The notes under the pieces are model-generated. The model was not told the origin of the DNA. It ran no database searches and saw only the letters and a program-made list of their open reading frames with translations. A DNA stretch of 64,000 bases, taken from the NCBI GenBank assembly GCA_014526335.1, contig JACTAT010000036.1, positions 1,148,501 through 1,212,500 on the forward strand. The letters are read 5' to 3'. The translations under genes and the position numbers were made by a program. Of the stretch, positions 23,501 through 34,843 are shown in pieces; within the stretch, counting starts at the first letter, position 1, and each line of letters opens with the position of its first letter. The DNA comes from Chrysaora quinquecirrha (lineage: Eukaryota; Cnidaria; Scyphozoa; Semaeostomeae; Pelagiidae).

Positions 23501-24990
23501 AACCACTTCTATGCCTGCATAAGGCTATAATAAAGCTATTTAGGTCAGAAAATGGTCAAAACAAAAACCCTTCAAAATCGTCCTTTTTTGGCTAAAAAGG
23601 CAAGGCTATACTACGGCAAAATGGCCATAAATTGGCCGAAATCGAGGGTTTTCAAAGGCTCCAAAATCATTAAAAATAGCCACCCAGGGATAAAATAAAC
23701 CACTTCTATGCCTGCATAAGGCTATAATAAAGCTATTTAGGTCAGAAAATGGCCAAAACAAAAACCCTCAAAATGGGCATTTTTGGCCAAAAACACAACG
23801 CTACACTAAGGCAAAATGGCCATAAATTGGCCAAAATCGAGGGTTTCCAAAAGGCTCCAAAATCATTGAAAATAGCCTCCTTGGGACAAAATAAACCACT
23901 TCCATGCCTGCATAAGTCTATAATAAAGCTATTTAGGTCAGAAAATGGTCAAAACAAAACCCTTCAAAATCGTCCTTTTTTGGCTAAAAAGGCAAGGCTA
24001 TACTAAGGCAAAATGGTCGAAAGTTGGCCAAAATCGAGGGTTTCCAAAAGTCTCTACAATCATTAAAAATAGCCTCCAAGGGACAAAATAAACCACTTCT
24101 ATGCTTGCCTAAGGCTATAATAAAGCTGTTTAGGTCAGAAAATGGTCAAATAAAGAGCCTCGAAATTGGCCATTTTTTGGACAAAAAGGCAAGGCTATAC
24201 TAAGGCAAAATGGCCGAAAATTGGCCAGAATCGAGGGTTTCCAAAGGCTTCAAAAGCATTAAAAATAGCCACCCAGGGATAGAATAAACCACTTCTATGC
24301 CTGTATAAGGCTATAATAAAGCTGTTTAGGTCAGAAAATGGTCAAATAAAGAGCCTCGAAATTGGCCATTTTTTGGACAAAAAGGCAAGGCTATACTAAG
24401 GCAAAATGGCCGAAAATTTGCCAGAATCGAGGGTCTTCAAAGGCTTCAAAATCATTAAAAATAGCCACCCAGGGATAGAATAAACCACTTCTATGCCTGC
24501 ATAAGGCTATAATAAAGCTATTTAGGTCAGAAAATGGTCAAAACAAAAACCTTTCAAAATCGTCCTTTTTTGGCTAAAAAGGCAAGGCTATACTAAGGCA
24601 AAATGGCCAAAAATTTGCCAAAATCGAGGGTTTCCAAAGGCTTCAAAATCATTAAAAATAGCCACCCAGGGATAGAATAAACCACTTCTATGCCTGCATA
24701 AGGCTATAATAAAGCTATTTAGCTCAAAAATAGTCAAAACAAAAGCCCTCAAAATCGTCCATTTCTGGCCAAAAAGGCAAAGCTATACTAAGGCAAAATG
24801 GCCAAAAATTGGCAGAAATTGAGGTTTTCCAAAGGCTCCAAAATCATTTAAAATAGCCACCCAGGGATAGAATAAACCACTTCTATGCCTGCATAAGGCT
24901 ATAATAAAGCAGTTTAGGTCAGAAAATGGTCAAAAAATCCTCAACCACTTCTTTGCCCTTGTAGGGCAACAATAAAGCTATTTAGCTCAT
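20549..24990. repeat. Satellite 2: ~197-bp monomers, ~23 copies
   Basis: AATAAACCACTTCTATGC recurs about every 197 bp, from near 20559 to near 24880. Each monomer also has TATAATAAAGCT, a TTGGCCA...TGGCCAA hairpin and AAAATCGAGGGTTT. Variant monomers (e.g. CTCCTTGGGAC, CACCCAGGGAT, CTCCAAGGGAC) occur in a repeated order. It fills most of the gap between the 3' ends of CTU2 and CNBD2. ORFs through it are incidental. Confidence 0.96.
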
Positions 24991-25991
24991 GGTTTTTGCC
25001 TCTTTTTTACCTTTAATGATGTCTTCACTGTAAGAAAGCCTCAACGCGCTATCCAGTTTATTCGATTGGTCCTTCTTGTATTTAATGGAAGCTTCATGCA
25101 TGCGTAAAAAAGATAGTTAGAAATCAGAAATACAGGTATATATCCTCTATGAAATATCAATAATGATCAATATTAATAAAATATATATTTTCGCAAATAT
25201 ATTTTACACAAACTGTAATTAGACTTATTCTGTTCTTGTTATATTTGAACTGAAATAGGGCGCTGAGCTCGAAAACCGTTTCGGTTCTCTTAGCGTCCTA
25301 AGCAACCTATGTTTTGTTAATTATTTCATCTTTGTTAAATAATTAGAAAGTCTTTAATTTGAGTAGCAGTATATAACCTGTAATTTGTTGCTGAATTAAA
25401 TGAATTTGAATTTGAATTTGAATTTGAATATCACAATAAAATGATATGAAAATTACGAAAGCTAAACATATATCATATAAAATTCTGAGGTGATATTTGG
25501 TGCATTATAATATTATATCTAATATATTTCAATCTATTATATTAGGTATTAGGATATGATGTCTGAATAAAATGTAATCTCAATCTATAACAGTAAGTAT
25601 AAGATCTGAATATTGACATATATTAAAGAGTGATATTCTCTGAAATCGAATGATATTCTGCTACTAGACAGTGCTATTCTAAGTAAGACCGATATACTCT
25701 TACACAAGACAGTGATGATTGCAGCAGGGTATTATTGTTTGAAGTGGGATGCTATTCGTTGATCGATATTATGCTATTCTGCGTTACCATAACTGGGACA
25801 CAGGTTGTTGTTGGTACCTCGGTTTACGGAGTGGGCCAATGGAGACTGATAACCTAGTGACGTAGTATTATTATATAAGCTGAAGGGGCACTCTCTACAA
25901 CGAGAATATTTATAGTATAGGAATCTTTCTTTTAAAATTTCTGCATGCCTTTGAGGCAGCTTGCAGTTCATATTAACTACATAAAAATAGA
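24991..25991. other. Intergenic DNA 3' of CNBD2
   Basis: Very AT-rich unique DNA holding the LINE-like tail listed below. No gene is recognised. The short ORF at 25774-25971 (-) has no support. Confidence 0.5.
25245..25432 (+). mobile_element. Possible LINE 3' end with (GAATTT)n tail
   Basis: AGGGCGCTGAGCTCGAAAAC, then a hairpin-like CCGTTTCGGTT, then an AT-rich stretch ending in about five GAATTT repeats (25400-25432). Short tandem tails of this kind end CR1/L2-like LINEs. No reverse transcriptase remains. Confidence 0.35.
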
Positions 25992-26135
25992 TCAGAGAAT
26001 TGACTGATCTTTAATTCTACGTAAAGTTCTACTATTTCTTACTGCTTCCTTCAAAGTTTGTGTCTTAAAATGATCCCAATTGACTTTTTCTTGTAAGCTG
26101 TTCTGTAGCTCCAAATGGTTTGGGTATGGTGAAAC
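25992..26135 (-). CDS. CNBD2: CNBD2 exon 17 (terminal)
   Basis: Acceptor CACCTACAG. Reads VSPYPNHLELQNSLQEKVNW then DHFKTQT, with a basic tail to TGA. The YP....LQ..LQ..V.W..(Y/F)K pattern is the usual end of this family. An internal GCA|GTAAGA could serve as a donor, but the open frame to TGA is simpler. Confidence 0.83.
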   Translation of the reverse strand, partial: VSPYPNHLELQNSLQEKVNWDHFKTQTLKEAVRNSRTLRRIKDQSIL

Positions 26136-29100
26136 CTGTAGGTGAAAAGTAAAAGCAAAATAGATAGTTTGAATGGTAAATAGTGACTAAAACTGGACAA
26201 AAAGAACAATGAGAACAAAGGTGCTAAAGAGAACAAAGGTGCCAAAGAGAACAAAGAGAACAAAGCTGCTAAAGAGAACAAAGAAAACAAAGATGCCAAA
26301 GATGACAAAGAGAAAAGAGAGAACAAAGATGCCAAAGAGAACAAAGCTGCTAAAGAGAATAAAGAGAACAGAGGTCCCAAAGAGAACAAATATAACAAAG
26401 AGAACAAAGTGAACAGAGAGAACAAAGAGAACAAAGCTGCTAAAGAAAACAAAGAGAACAAAAAGAACAAAGATAACAAAGAGAACAGAGAAAACAAAGA
26501 GAACAAAGAGAACAAAGAGAACAAAGAGATCAAAGAAAACAAAGAGAACAAAGATAAACAAAGAGAACAAAGAAAACAAAGAGAACAAAGAGAACAAAGA
26601 GAACAAAGAGAACAAAGAGAACAAAGATAAACAAATAAAACAAAGAGAACAAAGTGAACAAAGAGAAAAAAGAGAACAAAGAGAACAAAGAGAACAAAGC
26701 TGCTAAAGAAAACAAAGAGAACAAAGAGATCAAAGAGAACAAAGAAAACAAAGAAAACAAAGAGAACAAAGAGAACAAAGATAAACAAAGAGAACAAAGA
26801 AAACAATTAGAACAAAAGAAAAAGAGACTGACAGGATCTAAAGAGACCTTAGAGGCCCAAAGGAGGCTGATACAGACTATAAAAAGAACAAAAAGATAAT
26901 TAGAGACAAACGGGATTGTAGGAGACCAAATAGACAAAAGAAAAAAATAGCAAAAAAGGATGACAAAGACTACCAGAAAGATCAAAGAGACTCAGACATT
27001 AAAGAGACTAGAGAGAGGGAAAGCGGTTTTCGTAAGCTTACCTTTTTGCGTAGTCTTGCTTTCAAAGTCTCTGGACAATGCTCTAAGTAGAATTTTTTTA
27101 GGACCATGATGCATTCAGCACCATTACTAACCTGCAAAAAAACAGACAGTTGTATTACAACAAGCATTGCATCCATATAATGGCAATGTGTAGCCCACAA
27201 CAGAACTCCCTCCCCGGACACTGTAAAACTTTATGACAAATAGCAACCAAATCTAGGGGGCGCTCTACGTGGACATTTTTCTGCGTCTCATTTTTTCTAG
27301 AGAGACCTCTGAGAAATCTAAAGCCTGTTCTTCTGGACAACTTTTGGGAAAATCGGATACTTTGATACCGGGTAATACTTTGAAAGCTCCAAACTTTCTG
27401 GATTCCAGAGCTGGAAGATTTCGCAGACTTTGCAAATATATTGTTTCCAAATCACCAAAAGTGTGTTTTTTGGCATCTGGAATGGGAAGACTCCAGAAGA
27501 GATAAAAGTCCAAGAAGAACGCACCCCTATTGTCACAGACGAAGAACTTTTCACCCAGGGCCCTGGGGTACTTCAATGTGTCCATGATCAGACGTGAATC
27601 TGGACTTTGACAAAGGGACCCATTTGTATGATAGGATTTTCAAGGATTTCTGACCCATTTGCATGAAAATCGGGAAATTTCAAGCCCTTGTGTATGAATT
27701 TGGTTGATTTTAAAACCCTTTTAAAGTGCTAGAATTCACGAAAAATCTCGCAAAATCGAATCTGACGGCGATTATTTGCAATCAATGTGACCGTGCTCTG
27801 TTGTTGCTGCTAATTCATCCTTTCAAAAGCAAAAAACAAAGTAGAAAGGTTGTCAGCCACTTTGCGGTAAATCATAATGGGACCTATTGGTAAGAAAATC
27901 CTAAAATACCGACCCATCAACCAGAATCTAGCAGAATATCAGACCCATGTGTAGAGAATTTCGGTCGAAAAAACCCATCCATATGAGCGGCACGTCTAGT
28001 ATGTCTACATATTGAAGTAACCCCTACTACCTCTGCACACACCAGAAACTATGTAATTCATTTTTCATTTTCATTTTAAATTGTTTAAATGATAGCAAAG
28101 AAGAACCTTTCAGTGATCTTCTCCTTTGGCAGACAATGCAGAGTCACACTCGTAGAGGTCGGCCAAACAAGAACTTTATTGATCAGTTGGCATCAGATAC
28201 CAACTGACCAACTGTCTTCCTGAGGACCTTCCAGCAGAAATTGATGACCGGGGTGTATGGTATGAAAGAGTCAGAGCGATTTGGGCTGGTCGCCCGCCCT
28301 GGCAAGGTAAGGTAAATGATATTAATCTTTTAAACGCAACTTGTACTAAACAATCCAGGTGCTTGGTGGTGTTAGTTAGAGCATACAGGATTCAATACTT
28401 TTCAGGTGAGAGAACAACATATCCAGTCAAGAAGATAAGTTATACCTCCACTTCTGAAGGATCGCAGGAAGTTGATGCCCTTTGCTTTTAAGGCATTCTC
28501 TAGTTAATAGCCGTCCTCTAGTAAAGGATTAATCTTATCAATGCCAAACAGTGTTTCATAGATACATCGTACCTCAGAAATAAAATATTACTCAATAGGT
28601 CTTATAAGTCATGGGGTCTTGGGGATCAAATGGCAAACATTAACAATGACTTTGAAAAGTGAACGTAATACTTGCCTCCTCGTGCTTCTTTGCAGCTTCG
28701 TCTATAATTGCTAGTTTGTGTTGAGGTGAGCCAATCCTTTTACCAGCTGAAAATAAAAATAAATGCTTGGCATCAAAACCGAGTCTTACAATTTTTAACA
28801 GCTTTGTAAAATCTGCATAGACCTTTTCGATGGGAGGCGAGGAACAAAGAAAGTTCCTAGAACTTCAACAACATAAGATTTTGAAACAAGATTGCTACAG
28901 GCATTCAGAATGCATTCCCTGTATTCTTTGCTCTCATAAAGAAATTTAATGTCTTTTTTACTGCTCTAGAGCTTTCTTTATATATACTATGAGCGTCCAG
29001 AGTTATAAATTCTATACTAAGTTTGACCATGAAAAGTGACTAGCAACAAAAGTTTTCACCCTTCCTGTCTGGTCTAAGCCCTTATAAGATCTAAACCTCT

Positions 29101-32100
29101 GAATGCTCAAATCTCCACAATATAAGCATATAGACAGCGAAACTTCTGTTGAATGGTTATAGAAAACATCTGACTGAAAAACCAGACAGAAAAAGCTTTC
29201 ATTTGTCCACATTTGCAGACATTATGGTATGGAAAAGGATCTCTTACTGTGTAGGGTATTGGAAAACGTGGAAGGGGACACCAAAGTCCAGGCTCAGTGA
29301 CAAAGTCAAAGATAGTAGTGGTAAAGGAATTATGAAAGTGAGTAGACTTGCACGGGACAAAGGCTACTAGAGACATTTTATTGAAGGCCACGACAGATCA
29401 GTCACTGAGCTAACTGTGAGGTGATGATGAGAGAAACTTCTGCAACCGATAGGTCCAAACCTTAAGAAATCTTTAGACCCCAGGGCAAGGATGTTGGAAC
29501 TTTGCACCAAAGGGCAAGGATGGTGAAACTTTGTACTAAGAGCAAGTATGTTTGAAACTTTGCTAAATTTTGGGTGCTAAATATGAATTTGGCATCGAAT
29601 CACTTTATCTTGAAAATTTGACAAAAGTTCTTCATGGTTTGCCTTTCTTAGGTCCTGGCCAAACGATCAAACATTGTTGGTCCAAAATTTGAAATTTGCT
29701 TGTCAAGCAAAATGTTTGACAGTTTGGCCACGTCAAAAAACATTGTTTTTCCAACACTATTTGCGTGCAAAAAAGTTTTGAACTTTTTCAAAAACATCAC
29801 GCCACAAATGTTGCTTATAGTGGTTTGTCAAGCAATGTTTGATCGTTTGGCCGCCTTTCCAATATTGCTTGTCGAACATTTCTTTTGTTTTTGCAACAAC
29901 TTGCAACATTTCATCACCTAGCCACATTTCCTAGCAACAAGACGTTCGGCTTGCGCATTAGCAACACCTTCGTTGTTCCAAAGTGTTGGACAGCAATGTT
30001 TTGGACGTGGCCAAACGGTCAAACATTTGTTGTAAAGCAAATTTGAAATGTTCCACCAACAATGTTTGATCGTTTGGCCAGGGCCTTAGAAAAGGTGTAC
30101 AGAATACATACATTACAAATACTTACTTGCTGACGTTTCCGGGGTTTGAATATAAAATTGATTATTTCGATGACGCTTCAGACTCATATGCACTGATCGT
30201 CTAGATTCCTGAAAAATCAGAAAAAGTAACTCAATAAAATCAATGAATGAAAAGAGCCATGAAGGAATTCAATGGATTGATTACGTTCTGTTGTAGTCAC
30301 AGCTATTTAGCTGAGCTGCTGGAAACCAGAACTACAAATGTTTTCACCAACTAGATTCAACAGTGTATTCGGCGAAATAGAGCCCTAATTCTGTGCGTAT
30401 CCTTTGCAGAAATGAATCCAGCGTGTGAGAAATCAGTGGGTTATCCGTTAACAAACGATATGGACCGAAATGGACCGTCTAAATTTCAAAGAAATGGTGC
30501 TGAAGGTGAAGTTGCAATGATATATTTAGCATCAGCCGGTAGGATCTCAGTTGTAGGTTAACTAATCGAGACCTCGACCCTGGTTGTGACGCTGCCGTAG
30601 CTAGAGCTCGAACCCTGACATCGCTGGGCTTCACTAGCCAGGTGGATTAGGCTTCTTTACTAGCCAGGTGGATTAGGCCTGGACGTCACGGCAGCATTAA
30701 GGAAACGCAAAGTTATCTTCATATTAATGAGTTTAGTTGCCTTTTACTTCTTATACATTCCCTTCTTATGCCCTTTTTACCTGAAGTAAGTACTTATTAA
30801 GTAATTAGGTGTACTTAAGTTTGCACCTAATTATTAAGTACCTAAGTAAATAGCTAAAAACAAGTTTGGATAAGTACCTGAGTAAGTACCTAAAAACAAG
30901 TATAGATGAGTACCTAATGAGTACCAAATTTTGCTGGTTTGTCTTAAAATCTTCTGGGCCATTTCCAGAGGCAAAAAGGCCTCGATGTCTTGTGTGTTTA
31001 CAAATGAAAAGGAAGTTTGCAACAAAACAGATTAAAGGAGGAAAGACAAGCATAGAAAATCTTTACATCCTATTCTTGAAAGACCCTTGATGAAGGACCT
31101 TTACACGACCCTGGTCCTGGGAACGTCTATTGCTTTACGAAGTAAGACAGGAAGTGTGCAAGGGGCCCAAACCTGTACTGCTAGCATATCAAAAAGGTAG
31201 TATAAGAGAATTAGAGATAAAGACAGAATATAAGAATACTTACAAATGTTTCATCTTTGCCACGAGTAATAAGCTCCGAAGTGGTCGCAAATCTTCCACG
31301 ATTGTTATTAGAGTCATCATTCAATAAATCCGAATCATCTTTACTACAGAACAATTTCTCACTGTCGCATCTTCGAGGGGTAGATGGAGCACGTGATTCA
31401 CTGGGCTTAGATTCTTCCGGAATACTTCTTCGCTTTATATTGTTGTTCTTATCAGAGGGATGATAAGACGTCTGTGCTTGATCGAATGATATGCGCACGT
31501 GGTTCCTGTCCACTGGAAAGAGAGTTTCTGGTGTTGGGCTTTTTATATTGCAGCGATCAGTTTTTGAGGAGTAGTCTTGTGCGGATGCAACTGCATGAAT
31601 GGCTCTCGCGTGTTGGTCTAGAACGTTGTATCGTTGTTTTCGTGCCATACTCACGGACAGGTCGTGTAGCTTCTCTATAGAGAGAACAGAACTTCGACCA
31701 CTACCTAAAAATGGAAGATTATACACTATCAGTGTCAATGTGCTAGAGCATATCTCAGAAACTGTACAAACACTCCCTCGAAAACTTTGAAGCTACCCTG
31801 GTAAAGAATGCAGCCTCTTTCAGGGGATACAAAGTTGAAGGGAATAGTTGATTAATATTTCGAACAAAAAGTCTACTAACAGGCTGCCCGCCGGACCCAA
31901 AGATGCCTGCGTCGAAGCAAGTTGAGACAATTACTAATTTTGAGGAACAACACAAAACGACAGGTAAGACACACCGAGAAAAACAACAGTTTAATACACG
32001 TTAGAATGCTGTCATGGTTGATTACTGAGTATTCAAATGAGCCTCGACAAGTCGGCAACTGCTTTAGTCGAATATTGTCCACCCGCTTCCTGGTTTCAGT

Positions 32101-34810
32101 ATGTGTGATGCATTCAATAGCAAACCAACTATGAATTTACGCCACAAGCTTATAAAATTTGGTCAAGTGCACCCAGGGGGGACAGAGAAACTATGTCTTA
32201 CTTGTTTCTTTAAGCTTTGAATTCTGTTTAACTTGAGATGAGACTTTTTTTAATTTCTTCAGCACCTGACAGCTACCCTATAAAAGAAGGAAAATTAAAT
32301 GCGAAATAAACAAATCAAATTACACCACCATATCACCCCCTACCCTTCAATTTTTTATTCTGGCATACAGCATTACCAACTGCAGGCATGACTGCTAAGT
32401 AAACTGCTTACTTCATATAAAGATAAGATATGCATGTATATGTCTTACAGCTCGATTTGTTTCGGAGATTCGGAGGAAAAATTGACCAAATTTCAGTCTG
32501 CTGTATCCTAGAGGTAATTCTTATAAATAAAACGTGCAAAAAGTTAATTTTCTCAGTGCAGCCATTCACTGCTTTCAACCTCAATTAACATTACCCGTGA
32601 ATTTCATTGGCTATTTTTTATGTTTTAAGCTAGAGCATCAAGCACTAATTCCTTACCGATTTGACTACGTATATCCAGTCCGAATAATTGCTGTCCCGTA
32701 CCAGAACTGCACCTCTCCTAAAAGAATAGAAAATTATCGTAGACACAAATCCAAAAAAATAAATGTCTACCAGAAAGGAAATATGGAATAAATATAAGGC
32801 TGAAAAAAGTATTTCCAAATACCTGAAAAAATGGAACAAAAATTTCTTCGGGTATTTTGGTAGCTCCTCTGTTGGCCATCCTTGTAGAAACTCAAGACTC
32901 CTGCAAAGAAGCAATAGTCTACAATCATGGAACAACATTCTTTTCTAACACCATAGATTTCTCTTTATAGCTTTTAGCACAGAACCCTCCCTAAAGAATC
33001 ATTTGACCCAAATGATGATAGCTTTCAACCATGATGCGATTTAGTTAGCCACAGCTTACCTAACTAAATGATTGTCATCATGCCTAGCAATACAGGCATG
33101 TGCTAAATTTATGGGTTAACCAATGCGGTTGACGTTTATCCCTTGGAAAATACGAGCTTTATCTTGACAAAATTTGGAGCTCAACAACTGGGCCTTGCTA
33201 GTTCTTCTAGATGCAATTTTAGTGTAACGATAGCTTGCTGAGTGTGCAGATTTGAAACGAATGAATCTTTTGCTATAAGCGAAAGACCAGTGAGAAAGCG
33301 AGCCGGAAAGGCAAAGAACTACGCAAATCAAGGTTTCAATTTTGCTTCCTTCGGCAACTTGAAGTGAAGATCTATTTTAATTGTCTAATAATTTCTCTTC
33401 CTACTTTAATCATCATACAGCAAAACAGTCAAAAACATTATAGTTGCTAAGTTATGGAGTTATCCAGAACTTTTGAATCTGGGGCCTGACCAAAGCTGCT
33501 GTCGAAATAAGTGAACAGATTTTAAATTCTCTTTTAAATATCAAAATTCTTGGACTCTTTCGATTTCAAACACAGAAAGCCACCAACTAACAAAAGAAGC
33601 TTCCAGTTAAGAACCTGAGTTATTACCTCGTGTCTTTTAATTTGGTTTCTAAAAAACGATTTCCTAGTGTATGGCTCAAGTTCTTTCCCTGACATTGCGA
33701 CGTCGTCTCGTAGACCTATTAAAAATGAAAAATTAGTCAAGGTAACTTACGAAATGAATTCAGCATGATCAGGATCGTTGATATTCTTGACACCACCAGC
33801 AGCCATGAAGATATCAATGAAGTCCTACGAGAAAACGAAAATCCAGGTCTTAAAAATAAAATCATGCAAGATGCTGGTATCACCCAGAAACACTTCATAG
33901 AGCTTTTAGCTGTGGTATCAATAACTTAACCAAGTGTCCAGCAAACGAAATTCAGGGGGTATAAACCAACTCAATACCTCCAACTATAAATCATGTTACA
34001 AGCTTTCTACACTCATTTTATATAAAAAAGCTTTGTTCACAAGATAAAGAACGGTTTGGTTTTAGTTGCCCTTCTATGTAGTCCTTTTAAAAAGAGTTTC
34101 TTACTATTAAAGAAGAGTTGTGTTGTGTTCTTTCTTGAGAAGATAATTCTATGGATAATTTCCTTATAACTACCGTAGCTACCCCCTTTCGATAAACGAG
34201 GAACTTGAATGAGTTCAATAAACATTCTGGTTAAAAATAGTTTTAATAAAATGAGCAATTCAAGGATTTACAGGTCTTGTGTTACGCTGTAGCTGTTTCA
34301 TAAAAAGGGATTTAAAATGTATTTACAGGCAATTTCCCAGATAATTAAAAGACTAACTTTTAAGGTGCTTGATACATTGAATGAATATTTAGCACAGAGA
34401 TTTTAATTCAGATGAATCTTAACTTACAAATGACTTTTGTGTGGAGATTTTTAGTAATATCCGAATACGGTGGGTCCTAGCGTATGGAAGCCGACAAAGA
34501 AATGGTATAAATATTGTGCACTAATATGATGTTTTTATTCAAAATTTCAGTTGTCTCATGCACTGTGACGGGCTTTTTGACCAAATCTAGAGCGGTTTAT
34601 TAACAGAAAATTAATACTGTTTTTGTGTTAAGGCATTCAAAGTTGTCTGGTACGATTGTGTTCAAGCTATCCCGTTTTGCACTCTTTCTCTTTGCCGTCA
34701 TTCGGAAGTGACATTAAACTAGGGGTCCCATGCCTGGGTAAAGCATGCATAATAGGCCTAAATTAGCTAAAACAGCTAGAAAAAACAGGCTACTCAAAAT
34801 AAAGTAACAA

Positions 34811-34843
<33 letters not shown>

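Noticed and set aside
20549..24990. Regular repeats resembling a CRISPR array
   Set aside because: The whole 197-bp unit repeats without unique spacers, there are no cas genes, and the DNA is clearly eukaryotic.
26051..26806. A 251-codon minus-strand open frame rich in Phe/Leu/Ser, and Lys/Asn/Glu frames on the plus strand
   Set aside because: All arise from the 9-bp GAGAACAAA repeat inside CNBD2 intron 16; no domain and no start context.
33656..33721. Possible CNBD2 exon (GLRDDVAMSGKELEPYTRKS)
   Set aside because: Its phase fits neither neighbour; exon 9 joins exon 10 directly in frame with the expected domain sequence.
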